Shown here: positions 20,016-28,412 of the stretch, one piece after another
How positions within the stretch are numbered: position 1 is the stretch's first letter
How the letters are laid out: each line of letters begins with the position of its first letter
Source of the DNA: Hydrogenovibrio sp. JE_KL2
Lineage (GTDB): Bacteria > Pseudomonadota > Gammaproteobacteria > Thiomicrospirales > Thiomicrospiraceae
Assembly (NCBI RefSeq): GCF_009296185.1
Contig: NZ_WBJR01000001.1
Location: 744,001 to 808,000 of the forward strand
Length of the DNA: 64,000 nt
Reading direction: 5' to 3'
Made by a program: the position numbers and the translations under genes
The notes under the pieces: generated by a model
Databases searched by the model: none
Told to the model about the DNA's origin: nothing
Seen by the model: the letters and a program-made list of their open reading frames with translations, nothing else

Positions 20016-20292
20016 TACTCTTACCTCGAGTTATCAACACTTGAAATCTATGTCGTTAGTGTGCGATTACGCCATGTTAAGAAAGGATTCTAACAATGCG
20101 CTTGGGGGCAAATATGACGACTGCATGAAAATAAAAAGACGACAAGATTAATAAATCCTGTAACTTACATACAGAGCATGAACTTTGTTGTTTTGATTAT
20201 TTTTGTTTGAATAACCCCAATGAAAATAAGAATACTATAATCTGCTTATTTAACAGAAGTGTTTTTTCCAATTTTTTACACTTGTTTTCTAA
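20016..20292. other. intergenic leader of the glycogen operon
   Basis: A 277-bp AT-rich gap between the end of the pseudouridine synthase gene and glk, both leftward. It must hold the glycogen operon promoter, but no convincing -35/-10 pair could be assigned by eye on the minus strand. No RNA gene was recognised. Confidence 0.4.
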
Positions 20293-21054
20293 CTACTTGG
20301 TCTCAAAGACTTTCCAAGCCTCTCGCCACTGTCGGATTTGTTCGATACAGGCTTGCGCCAAAAAACATTGTCCTTCTTGCGGAAACACACTGAAGGCGTA
20401 GCTTTCACCAAACAATGTAAACCGGATGGCAAAGGCATGTAGATACCCCCTATCCTCCTGCTGAGCTTGTTGCAGGTTCTGATAGCGCTCATCTCCAGCG
20501 ATTGGCGCGCCAAGACTTTTGAGTGCCACGCGTATTTGATGTGTTTTTCCGGTCAGAGGTTTTACCAAGAACAGTCTTTGGTTTGGCCCAATGCTTTGAC
20601 TGATAAATCTTGTTATGGCTGGGTTATCTTGCGTTGATGCCAACTTCCAACTGCCACGCCTGGCGGAGTGCATATCGCCTTTGATCCACCCTTGTTTTTT
20701 CTTGGGCTTATCCGTCGCAATCGCCAAATAGAACTTATCCATCTCCCGGTTTTCAAACAGAGTTTGAAACGTTTGTGCCGCTTCTTTAGTCAATGCAAAC
20801 AACACCAGCCCCGAAGTCATCTTGTCCAAACGATGCACCGGATAAAGCCCAATTTCTCCTGAAGGTATCTCTGCCTGCAACTGTTGCTTCACCACAACCG
20901 CTAAACCGGCTTCTTCTTCTGAATGAAAGTTCATACCGGCAGGCTTATCCACCAAAACGAAGTGTTCATTTCGATAAAGCATTTGCACTCGATATGAACT
21001 GTTAGATGTTTGCTCTGGTTTGATGACTGAATCCATTGTCATGATGCTTGGCAC
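20293..21054 (-). CDS. RluA-family pseudouridine synthase
   Basis: A 253-residue protein with the RluA catalytic motif HRLDKMTSGLVLFA (catalytic Asp in HRLD), the substrate-contact PLTGKTHQIRVAL block and GDERY near the C-terminus. It lacks an S4 domain, so it is a short stand-alone synthase. The RNA target cannot be assigned from sequence. Several in-frame Met codons lie near the N-terminus, so the exact start is uncertain. Confidence 0.9.
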   Translation of the reverse strand: MPSIMTMDSVIKPEQTSNSSYRVQMLYRNEHFVLVDKPAGMNFHSEEEAGLAVVVKQQLQAEIPSGEIGLYPVHRLDKMTSGLVLFALTKEAAQTFQTLFENREMDKFYLAIATDKPKKKQGWIKGDMHSARRGSWKLASTQDNPAITRFISQSIGPNQRLFLVKPLTGKTHQIRVALKSLGAPIAGDERYQNLQQAQQEDRGYLHAFAIRFTLFGESYAFSVFPQEGQCFLAQACIEQIRQWREAWKVFETK

Positions 21055-21138
21055 TATTCGCTCTATTGCTATTGTGGGTAGATGCCTATTTTATCGAATA
21101 CCGCTGTTTGTCAGCGTCAATTTTTTTGCCTTTTCAAA

Positions 21139-21157
21139 TTGGCACGCTTCTTGGAAT
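21139..21157 (+). promoter_or_regulatory. possible sigma-54 promoter
   Basis: TTGGCACG followed by four bases and TTGGA matches the -24/-12 layout of sigma-54 promoters (GG, ten bases, then GG where GC is expected). The -24 half is perfect but the -12 half has one mismatch at the normally invariant C. It lies about 100 bp before the ATG of the helical protein gene at 21257. Confidence 0.3.
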
Positions 21158-21256
21158 AGAGTCATTGAAATAGGATTTTTCATCCAAAAATAGTCATTTT
21201 TTTGACACAAAAAACATTTCGGACATGACGTCATACGAAAATACAAGGGGCCAGAC

Positions 21257-21709
21257 ATGAAACAGAAGTTGATGACACCAGAAGAGAAAGTACATTCCTG
21301 CTTGGAATACATTGATGAGCGCTTGGAAAACACTTCCGAGCAAACACTGCACATTGCAGAAACCATTATCGATGATATCAAATCACTCTCTAGCAGCTAT
21401 AAAGACGCTATTGAAAGCCACCGCCTTCGCGAGCATGCCGACAAGGTTCACGATACCCAAATGAAATGGGTCAACCAATTGCACGATATTATCTTGGATC
21501 AAACCAATCGTGAGTTGAACAATCAAGTCATTCAGGCATTACAAAATTTCGTCAATAACCTGAACAAAAAGCAAATGAAGCATTTGGACTTTGAGCTACC
21601 CAAAGCGGTTGATTATCAATTCAAAAACGGTAGAACCCCTGCCAAAACACCGACGCTACCGTTTAAAAACCTGATGCATACCCGAAACAATAACCCAACA
21701 AAACACTAA
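21257..21709 (+). CDS. predicted all-helical cytoplasmic protein, function unknown
   Basis: A 150-residue protein I do not recognise. It looks almost entirely alpha-helical through residue 105 (heptad-like EYIDERLEN, ETIIDDIKSLSSSY, NNQVIQALQNFVNNLNK) and ends in a polar, probably disordered tail rich in Asn, Thr and Lys. There is no signal peptide or membrane segment. The ATG follows a weak purine-rich site (AAGGGGCC). A possible sigma-54 promoter and a 10-bp palindrome ATGACGTCAT (21225-21234) lie upstream. A signalling or flagellar/chemotaxis adaptor is one guess, with no direct support. Confidence 0.6.
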   Translation: MKQKLMTPEEKVHSCLEYIDERLENTSEQTLHIAETIIDDIKSLSSSYKDAIESHRLREHADKVHDTQMKWVNQLHDIILDQTNRELNNQVIQALQNFVNNLNKKQMKHLDFELPKAVDYQFKNGRTPAKTPTLPFKNLMHTRNNNPTKH

Positions 21710-21734
21710 TTTTATTTTTCATCATTACCCTTTT

Positions 21735-21791
21735 CCCAACTGGTAGATTTTACTTTCCCCTTGTTTTCAAACAAAAATCTGCCAGGTTGGG
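21735..21791. repeat. inverted pair of the dispersed repeat (one arm degenerate)
   Basis: Forward arm CCCAACTGGTAGATTTT at 21735-21751 lacks one C of the consensus; the reverse arm AAAATCTGCCAGGTTGGG is at 21774-21791. The RNA stem still pairs with one bulge and one G-U wobble. It lies about 25 bp downstream of the helical protein gene. Confidence 0.75.
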
Positions 21792-21888
21792 TATTTTTTA
21801 ACACCAGCCAAACTTCTTTCACACTTCAAATAGTGACAAATTTACGCCTTACTGCATACAATAGAGTCCAACTACAGTTGAATGACCT

Positions 21889-23109
21889 ATGAGCAAAACG
21901 GAACCCTCTATCAAAGAAATGACTCAAGAACTGCTCTCGCAGATTGAAATCAAATCCTTTTCCTCTATTGATCAGATTCCTGCCGATCAGTGGAATGCTC
22001 TAGTACCAAATCATTACCCTTTTATCCTGCACGAATACCTCAACGCACTGGAAACCCATGAATGTGTTGGCGAGAAATATGGCTGGATTCCCTGCCACCT
22101 CGGTATTTTTCATCAGGACACACTCATCGCAGCCATGCCTTTGTACGAAAAATATAACAACTATGGCGAATTCGTTTTCGACCAAGCGTGGGAAAGCGCC
22201 TGGAAACAAGTCGGGTTGGATTACTATCCCAAATTGGTCAGTGCCATGCCTTACACCCCGGCGCGAGGGCCAAGGTTCCTTACAACAGACAATCATCCGG
22301 ACATCCCTGTCGAACAACAACGCAAGCTTTTGCTCAATGCCATGAAGTCTCTTTGCACAAACTATGAGTTAAGCGGCGCGCATATTCTGTTTGCCAATGC
22401 CGAACAACAAAACTGGCTGGAGTCTTTACCGGATGAAGGTCACCTGCTTTTCCGCTTCGGTACACAGTTCCACTGGATTAATCAGCGCTATGAAAGTTTT
22501 GATGATTTTCTCGCACAACTGACCGCCAAAAAACGCAAAAATATCAAACAAGAACGTCGCGCCATTCAGGAATCTGGCGTCACCTTCCGCATACTGGACG
22601 GCCACACTGCCACAGAAACTGATTGGGCGAACTTCAGTTATTTCTACGATAAGACCTTTATTGAAAAATGGAGCACGCCGACCCTCAACAAAGACTTCTT
22701 TATTGACGTCGCACAAAAACTGCCGGACACCATTGTGTTGGTGCTTGCAGATTTGGATGGACAATGTATTGCCGGCGCCTTGATGTTCCAATCTGACGAC
22801 ACGCTGTATGGACGTCACTGGGGCGCCATCAAAGACGTCAAACACCTGCATTTTGAAACCTGTTTCTATCAAGGCATTGAATACGCTATTGAAAAAGGCC
22901 TAAAGATTTTTGAGCCCGGCGCAGGCGGTGAGCATAAGATCGCGCGCGGATTTATTCCCGTGCCGATTCACTCTACCCACTGGCTAAGGGTGAATCCGTT
23001 TGCAGAAGGTATTGACCATTTTATCGAACAGGAAAAGGCCGCCATCAACGGCTATATGGATGAGTGTGCAGACATGAGTCCTTACAAGGTCAACCCAGAA
23101 ATAGACTAG
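21889..23109 (+). CDS. DUF482 / FemAB-like GNAT-fold protein
   Basis: A 406-residue cytoplasmic protein matching the DUF482 (peptidogalycan-biosynthesis-like, FemAB-related) family: conserved WNALVPNHYPFILHEYLNAL, a YTPARGPRFL block, LTAKKRKNIKQERRAI, and a C-terminal FEPGAGGEHKIARGF motif. The fold is a double GNAT acyltransferase; the substrate is unknown. It has its own transcription unit, flanked on both sides by hairpins built from the dispersed repeat. Confidence 0.85.
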   Translation: MSKTEPSIKEMTQELLSQIEIKSFSSIDQIPADQWNALVPNHYPFILHEYLNALETHECVGEKYGWIPCHLGIFHQDTLIAAMPLYEKYNNYGEFVFDQAWESAWKQVGLDYYPKLVSAMPYTPARGPRFLTTDNHPDIPVEQQRKLLLNAMKSLCTNYELSGAHILFANAEQQNWLESLPDEGHLLFRFGTQFHWINQRYESFDDFLAQLTAKKRKNIKQERRAIQESGVTFRILDGHTATETDWANFSYFYDKTFIEKWSTPTLNKDFFIDVAQKLPDTIVLVLADLDGQCIAGALMFQSDDTLYGRHWGAIKDVKHLHFETCFYQGIEYAIEKGLKIFEPGAGGEHKIARGFIPVPIHSTHWLRVNPFAEGIDHFIEQEKAAINGYMDECADMSPYKVNPEID

Positions 23110-23133
23110 GGTTTCTCACCCCCTAAAACAACA

Positions 23134-23215
23134 AAACCCAACCTGGCAGATTTTCTCGCCTTACCCCTTCGGGCGGCGAGTGCTTCGTTTCATGAAAATC
23201 TGCCAGGTTGGGTTT
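23134..23215. repeat. inverted pair of the dispersed repeat enclosing a second hairpin
   Basis: Arms at 23134-23155 and 23194-23215 pair over 22 bp. The loop contains its own stem CTCGCC/GGCGAG (23155-23160 with 23175-23180) capped by a C(UUCG)G-type tetraloop. The structure sits 24 bp after the DUF482 gene and 38 bp after the stop of the convergent lipoprotein gene. Confidence 0.88.
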
Positions 23216-23253
23216 AGGCTTAAAACAAATTTTGTTTTAAATTCAGAAGCGAA

Positions 23254-23577
23254 TTATGGCTTACATTTGTAAATATCAAATGTCATGGTGCCATCTTTCA
23301 ACGGGCTAGTGGCAACGATAGAATCCCCACCCATTGAAGCCGCTGTATTTCTAGCTAAATCCGCTAGTTCCTTCTTCATGGTTTCAGGATCACGTTTGAT
23401 AATACCGATCTTATCCGCAACATTCGTTGTGGTTGAGCCGACTTTTTTACAATCCTTCACATTGAAATCTTTCACCAAGGTCACTTGAGCACCCTCTTTT
23501 GTGGTTTGCACAAATGAACACGCTGACAAAGACACTACTGCGGCCACAACCGCTGAAAACAACAATCTTCTCTTCAT
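23254..23577 (-). CDS. small lipoprotein, DUF4156-like
   Basis: A 107-residue lipoprotein. The ATG at 23577 is chosen because GGAGAAG lies directly ahead; an in-frame TTG four codons upstream is less likely. The signal peptide begins MKRRLLFSAVVAAVVSLSAC, with the lipobox LSAC giving the acylated Cys at residue 20. The mature part contains VKDCKKVG and KGD-poor, Cys-ended strands (DIYKCKP), resembling the DUF4156 family. The role is unknown; it is a probable outer-membrane lipoprotein. Confidence 0.8.
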   Translation of the reverse strand: MKRRLLFSAVVAAVVSLSACSFVQTTKEGAQVTLVKDFNVKDCKKVGSTTTNVADKIGIIKRDPETMKKELADLARNTAASMGGDSIVATSPLKDGTMTFDIYKCKP

Positions 23578-23601
23578 AAACTTCTCCAACTTTAATTAAA
23601 A

Positions 23602-23907
23602 CTACTCTGGACGCTTACCGTTTGGATTCGGTCGCATCGTCAACAATTCTTCAACTTCATGCTGAGTATAGCCACGCTCAAAAGCAAACTGCGCCAACTG
23701 GCGCGCCCGATCGTGCAACGCATCTATCTCTACACCGTTTTCAATCGCCTCTTCCAACCACTCGGACAACAAGTCTATTGTCCCGGCTTCCGACTCATTA
23801 CCGTCGGCATCCACGCCTTCTTCCTTCAAGCGCTTCAGATTCAAATCAAAAGCATCCAGCAGTTGCTTGGCTTTCAAACGGTATTTAATATTCAACACTT
23901 CACTCAT
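23602..23907 (-). CDS. hypothetical acidic helical protein
   Basis: A 101-residue acidic cytoplasmic protein that I do not recognise. It has an N-terminal helical part (IKYRLKAKQLLDAFDLNLKRL), an acidic linker (EGVDADGNESEAG) and a C-terminal helical part ending RPNPNGKRPE. It lies 24 bp upstream of the lipoprotein gene on the same strand and may be co-transcribed with it. Confidence 0.65.
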   Translation of the reverse strand: MSEVLNIKYRLKAKQLLDAFDLNLKRLKEEGVDADGNESEAGTIDLLSEWLEEAIENGVEIDALHDRARQLAQFAFERGYTQHEVEELLTMRPNPNGKRPE

Positions 23908-24103
23908 AGCCGACGCCTTATTCTTATTATGGATAACGTCTTACCTCTAACCCTCTTTGTGCGAGTGCCACAAAACAAGGTTACCCTAAGTTTGGCTTAA
24001 AAACATGCAGAGTTCAATATGCATTTTATATGGGTCAAGCATTGTATAAAGAGTAATGACTATCCTATCATTACACTATGACAATTCATTTACGATGCGA
24101 ATC

Positions 24104-24883
24104 ATGGCAAATAACGCCTCAGACATCCTAAACGGCATCAAAGCCGTTTTCCTCGATTTAAGCGGTGTGCTCTACGAAGGACATCGGCTGATTGAAGGTG
24201 CCGTCGAAACTGTGCAATGGCTGCGTCAGCAAGGCTATGTTTTGCGCTTTGTCACCAATACCGCCACCAAATCGCACCACATGATTTTTGATGAATTGAT
24301 TGCGCTGGGTTTCCATCTTGAAGAATACGAGCTATTCACCGCGCCGCAAGCTGCCAAGAACTATATTATCGAGCACCAGCTTAAGCCCTATTGCATCCTG
24401 CACCCCAACCTTATGCCCGAGTTTGCAGAGCTGCAATCCGACACCCCAAATTGCGTACTGCTAGGCGATGCGCAAGATGAACTCAACTACGGCAACCTCA
24501 ACAAAGCTTTTCGTTTGATAGAAGACGGCTGCCCGCTGATCGGCATAGGCAAAAACAAATACTTCATGAGTCATGACGGCTTAAAACTGGATGCCGGTGT
24601 GTTCATCCACGCGTTGGAATGGGCAAGCGGAACCGAAGCCATTATTATGGGCAAACCCGACCACCACTTCTTTCACGAAGTGGTCGCTTCAACAAATTTC
24701 AAACCGGAAGAATGCCTGATGATAGGCGATGATGTCATTGGTGATGTCAAAGGCGCCATTGATGCCGGATTAAAGGCTTGTTTGGTGCAAACAGGGAAAT
24801 TTAAAGACAGCGATTTAATTCACCTGCCGGCAAAAACTGTCTTAATTGACAGTATCCGTTCGCTCAGCAAAGCTACCTTCTAA
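24104..24883 (+). CDS. HAD-IIA family phosphatase
   Basis: A 259-residue HAD hydrolase of the IIA (NagD/LHPP-like) subclass. Motif I is present as VFLDLSGVLYEG, with the nucleophile Asp and Ser in place of the second Asp (DLS rather than DxD). Motif II follows as FVTNTATKS, and the motif IV region reads MIGDDVIGDVKGAIDAGLKACLVQTGK. LHPP-like proteins (phospholysine/phosphohistidine phosphatases) often share this pattern. The ATG at 24104 is preferred over an in-frame one 16 codons upstream because the HAD core begins soon after it. The substrate is unknown. Confidence 0.85.
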   Translation: MANNASDILNGIKAVFLDLSGVLYEGHRLIEGAVETVQWLRQQGYVLRFVTNTATKSHHMIFDELIALGFHLEEYELFTAPQAAKNYIIEHQLKPYCILHPNLMPEFAELQSDTPNCVLLGDAQDELNYGNLNKAFRLIEDGCPLIGIGKNKYFMSHDGLKLDAGVFIHALEWASGTEAIIMGKPDHHFFHEVVASTNFKPEECLMIGDDVIGDVKGAIDAGLKACLVQTGKFKDSDLIHLPAKTVLIDSIRSLSKATF

Positions 24884-24889
24884 TCAGAC

Positions 24890-25819
24890 TTATCTGTTTG
24901 ATCGAAAATCACAACATAACCGTTCAAGTTCATCATGATACTCTTGAATTTTAGGAGGTTCTTCAAAGGTTATAGTTCCATTTATCGGACTCAAATCACC
25001 TTTATCTCTCCTGGAAACGGTCAACAGAACCTCCAGCATTTGATGAAAAGCATCACGTATTACAGTTGCCCACCCAGATTGAATTTGATGCACAAATTCG
25101 AAGCCGTCAGGCACTTGAATAGTCCTGCCTTCTATTTCAAATTCATATAAATTTGTATATAAATCTTTAATTAAGTCAGCAACCCTAATAACATCCGTAT
25201 AGTTAACTTCTCGCCCTTCGTCTGGATGAATAGCTTGAACAAGATCTGAAATTAGTAATGTTTTAGATACCTCAACCATTTTTATAAGGTTCTCGGGTCT
25301 AGTGACAAGCCATTGCATATATTCTTCTATATCCATCACCCTAGATATTTTTATATGAACTCTGTTATTAAGAACATCATCTAAAGCTTGATCTATAAAT
25401 TCTATTCTTTCCCTTAATAACTCATAGGCTAATGCATATTCCCAAAATGGCTTTTTGACTCTTACAATTTTATGAACTTGAATACTCTCGTTCTCTAATC
25501 CGAGTGGAATATGACGCTTATATTCCAAAAAACTATGCACAACAGCTACTAAAAACGATACAGCCAAAATCCCCAACAGAACAATATGGCTATTTAGAGA
25601 AATCTTTGGATAAAAAAAGTTCAATACCTCAACCGTTAACCATAAAACACTGAACCATGATAATAAATACAAGGAAATTTTTTTCCACTGCTGTTTTATA
25701 AACTCAATTAGTTTTTGGTACCAAGTTAAATAAGACAGGCTGCCTTGTTTTCTATTTATTAAATCGTAACCTTCTTCATTTTCCATACGTATATCATTTA
25801 CCGTAAATACACAAAACAT
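24890..25819 (-). CDS. hypothetical membrane protein, AT-rich gene
   Basis: A 309-residue protein of no family I recognise. Two membrane segments lie at about residues 47-68 and 80-98, followed by a cytoplasmic domain of about 200 residues, mostly helical (LAYELLRERIEFIDQALDDVLNN). An alternative start (MENEEGYD) lies 11 codons in. The gene is visibly richer in A+T than its neighbours, with many AT-ending codons, suggesting acquisition by transfer. It ends 6 bp from the convergent HAD gene and has no obvious partner gene. Confidence 0.65.
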   Translation of the reverse strand: MFCVFTVNDIRMENEEGYDLINRKQGSLSYLTWYQKLIEFIKQQWKKISLYLLSWFSVLWLTVEVLNFFYPKISLNSHIVLLGILAVSFLVAVVHSFLEYKRHIPLGLENESIQVHKIVRVKKPFWEYALAYELLRERIEFIDQALDDVLNNRVHIKISRVMDIEEYMQWLVTRPENLIKMVEVSKTLLISDLVQAIHPDEGREVNYTDVIRVADLIKDLYTNLYEFEIEGRTIQVPDGFEFVHQIQSGWATVIRDAFHQMLEVLLTVSRRDKGDLSPINGTITFEEPPKIQEYHDELERLCCDFRSNR

Positions 25820-26036
25820 ACATCTTATTTTATATAGTCTGCGTTAGTATGCTTTCAAGAAATGATGTCATACAAATTCGCCCAAAGAGATATTTATTCG
25901 CAAGAAATTTAGTATAAACTTTTCCTATTTAAGGATTAAGCTAGTTTTCTATTCAATAAATAGCACTACAAAACTTTTTGGTTATAATGAAACTCTTATT
26001 TTCAACTAGCACTAGAACTTAGAAAAAAACTACACA

Positions 26037-26318
26037 ATGAAAGCAACCCTAACAAAACTATTCTCTCCTATCCTAAAGCTATTTGAAAAAGGCGAGGAAC
26101 CGGAACACTATCAACCTTCTCACCGAAAAATCCTATTGATTATGGGCATACTATTCTTAGGGTTGGCAGGTGTTTCTTTGTATTTCACTTTCCGCACAGA
26201 TCAAATGGCGGCATTATTACCAACTTTGATTTTTGCAGGTGTTGGCTTGATTTGCGCCATTGTCGGCTTCTTGGGCAGTGATAAGGCGGTTTCAAATATC
26301 TGGCGTAGTGCGCGTTAG
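26037..26318 (+). CDS. small two-TM membrane protein
   Basis: A 93-residue protein with a polar N-terminal part (FEKGEEPEHYQPSHRK) and two membrane segments (about residues 38-56 and 65-84). No family recognised. It ends 12 bp from the convergent LysR-type gene. The ATG follows TACACA without a strong ribosome site. Confidence 0.65.
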   Translation: MKATLTKLFSPILKLFEKGEEPEHYQPSHRKILLIMGILFLGLAGVSLYFTFRTDQMAALLPTLIFAGVGLICAIVGFLGSDKAVSNIWRSAR

Positions 26319-26330
26319 GGGATTGTTGTT

Positions 26331-27200
26331 CTAGCGGATCAACGCGCGAATCCAATGGGTGTTATGCCCGAGATCGGGCAATAGCATAGACAAGGGACGG
26401 ATAATTCTGTCTTCTTCGCGCAAACTTCGCCAGCGAATTGTCGGTGGCAAGGTTTCCACCGCCAACTTGGAGACCAACGCAATACCCAGCCCGACCCGCA
26501 CCGCTTCTTTAATGGACTCGGTGCTGTAAAGTTCAATAACGGGTTCTATTTCCAAATCCAGCCGCTGTTTAAAGGCAAGCTCAATCATCTCTCGCGTTCC
26601 TGACCCCTGCTCCCGCATGATTAGCGGATAGTCATAGAGTGATTCCAGCGTAATCTCTTCCACCTCTGCCAAAGGGTGTTTTTCAGGCATAATCAAAATC
26701 AACTCGTCCTGTTTCCAAGCGGTTGGATAGTAACCTGTGTTTTTGATGCCATGCACGCGCCCTTCTACAAAGGCGGCATCCAAACTCGTCAAATTGTGCA
26801 AAATCTTTTGGGTATTGCCGACCAGTACATTAACCTTAATCGCGGGATAATCCTTATGGAACTGGGCAATCAAAGTCGGCAGCGCATAGTTGGCAATGGT
26901 GGTCGAAGCGCCAACCTTTAAGGTGACGACCTGATCGTATTCCATCTGTAGTCGGAAAGTCTCAGCATCTATCAACAACTTTGCCTGACGTTGCGCGTAG
27001 GGTAATAAAGATTTCCCCAGCTCGGTTAACTCAATACCCATGCCTTTGCGTTCATACAAAGGTTGCGTAAACGACTCCTGTAAAGCTTTCAGCTGACCGG
27101 AAACGGCGGGTTGCGAGCGGTGCAAGGCTTCTGCTGCCAGAGAAATGTTCTTCAACTCGGCAACCTTGGCAAAGGTTTGAAGGTGGCTGGCTTTAATCAT
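26331..27200 (-). CDS. LysR-type transcriptional regulator, YeiE/CbbR-like
   Basis: A 289-residue LTTR with the N-terminal winged helix (FAKVAELKNISLAAEALHRSQPAVSGQLKALQ) and a periplasmic-binding-like effector domain (LKVGASTTIANYALP, MREQGSGTREMIE). It is transcribed away from a YeiH-family permease, the same divergent arrangement as yeiE-yeiH in enterobacteria, so it most likely controls that gene. The GSGTRE block is common to the CbbR/CysB/YeiE branch that senses small anions or metabolites. Confidence 0.9.
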   Translation of the reverse strand: MIKASHLQTFAKVAELKNISLAAEALHRSQPAVSGQLKALQESFTQPLYERKGMGIELTELGKSLLPYAQRQAKLLIDAETFRLQMEYDQVVTLKVGASTTIANYALPTLIAQFHKDYPAIKVNVLVGNTQKILHNLTSLDAAFVEGRVHGIKNTGYYPTAWKQDELILIMPEKHPLAEVEEITLESLYDYPLIMREQGSGTREMIELAFKQRLDLEIEPVIELYSTESIKEAVRVGLGIALVSKLAVETLPPTIRWRSLREEDRIIRPLSMLLPDLGHNTHWIRALIR

Positions 27201-27216
27201 CAGAATTTCCGATAGT

Positions 27217-27248
27217 TTATATAAATAAATAGGATTTTATTATATATA
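27217..27248. promoter_or_regulatory. AT-rich dyad in the LysR/YeiH divergent promoter
   Basis: An imperfect dyad with core AATAAA-TAGGA-TTTTATT flanked by TATATA on both sides lies midway in the 113-bp divergent spacer. Position and symmetry suit an LTTR operator (T-N11-A type). Assignment is by position only. Confidence 0.35.
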
Positions 27249-27313
27249 GACTTTTCTAAAATAACACCTAAATCAATCCCAACTTAATCTATTCAATATT
27301 TAGGAGCGTTATT

Positions 27314-28345
27314 ATGTTTGCTACCGCCACCCTTCGGGGTCAAACCTTAAACGGTATTTTGCTGGTCGCTTTGTTTGCGATTGCCGCTCATGCCATTTCT
27401 CAAACCAGCATCATTACCAGCTTGGGCTTAAGCCCGCTGATTGTCGGAATTCTTCTGGGTGCCATTTACGGCAATACACTACACCAGCATATTCCGATGG
27501 AATGGCACGCTGGTATTCATTTCTCAGCGAGAAAAATTCTGCGTTTGGCGATTATCCTTTACGGGTTTTCCATCACATTACAGGAAGTTGCTTCTATCGG
27601 TTGGCAAGGCATTTTACTTGCCGCTATCGTGGTCGCGACCATCTTATCGGTAGGCTATGTGATTGGTACCAAAGTCCTTAAAATGGAACCGGAAACCGCG
27701 CTACTGACGTCTGCCGGCAGTGGTATCTGCGGTGCAGCAGCGGTATTGGCAATGGAGCCTGTCACCAAAGCACAAGGTCACCAAACGGCTGTTGCGGTTG
27801 CAACGGTGGTGGTTTTCGGTACGCTGGCGATGTTCTTGTATCCTCTGTTGGATAGCCTGCATCTTTTCCAACTGGGTACTGAAGCCAAAGGCTTGTATTT
27901 TGGCAGTACCATCCATGAAGTGGCACAAGTGGTGGGGGCTTCCAGTATTTTGCCAAGTCATGCGCAGGATTATGCGGTGATTGAGAAAATGACTCGCGTG
28001 TTGATGATTGTGCCTGCCATTTTGGTGGTTGGCTGGTTTATGTCTCGCAGACAGTCTGCCGGGCAAGCCGGAAAGTCATCACTGGTTGCTTCCATTCCTT
28101 GGTTTGCGGTTGGGTTTCTTGCGGTCACAGCGTTCAACTCTTTAAACCTATTGCCGCATGACATCGTCAATTCGATTCATGGAATCGATACGTTCCTGCT
28201 GACGATGGCAATGGTGGCTTTGGGGATGGAAACCCAAGTGAGCAAAATGAAACAGGTTGGGTCAAGTGCCTTTATTCTGGCAGGCATCTTGTTCCTGATA
28301 CTAATGGTTGGCGGCTACTTCTTGGTTAAATTGATGATTGTTTAA
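27314..28345 (+). CDS. YeiH/UPF0324 family permease (putative sulfate exporter family)
   Basis: A 343-residue inner-membrane protein with about ten hydrophobic segments and the family's conserved TSAGSGICGAAAVLAMEPV and STIHEVAQVVGAS blocks. The ribosome site TTTAGGAG precedes the ATG. Members are annotated as putative sulfate exporters but direct biochemical proof is sparse. In a sulfur oxidiser, export of sulfate, sulfite or a related anion would fit. It is divergent from its likely LysR regulator and followed by a clear terminator. Confidence 0.88.
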   Translation: MFATATLRGQTLNGILLVALFAIAAHAISQTSIITSLGLSPLIVGILLGAIYGNTLHQHIPMEWHAGIHFSARKILRLAIILYGFSITLQEVASIGWQGILLAAIVVATILSVGYVIGTKVLKMEPETALLTSAGSGICGAAAVLAMEPVTKAQGHQTAVAVATVVVFGTLAMFLYPLLDSLHLFQLGTEAKGLYFGSTIHEVAQVVGASSILPSHAQDYAVIEKMTRVLMIVPAILVVGWFMSRRQSAGQAGKSSLVASIPWFAVGFLAVTAFNSLNLLPHDIVNSIHGIDTFLLTMAMVALGMETQVSKMKQVGSSAFILAGILFLILMVGGYFLVKLMIV

Positions 28346-28364
28346 TCAATCCCACGCCAAAAAC

Positions 28365-28398
28365 AACAAACCCACCTTTCGGTGGGTTTTGTTTTTTT
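28365..28398 (+). terminator. Rho-independent terminator after the YeiH-like gene
   Basis: A nine-base-pair stem AAACCCACC/GGTGGGTTT with a TTTC loop, followed by TGTTTTTTT on the plus strand. Confidence 0.9.
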
Positions 28399-28412
28399 AC
28401 TTGGCATTCAAC

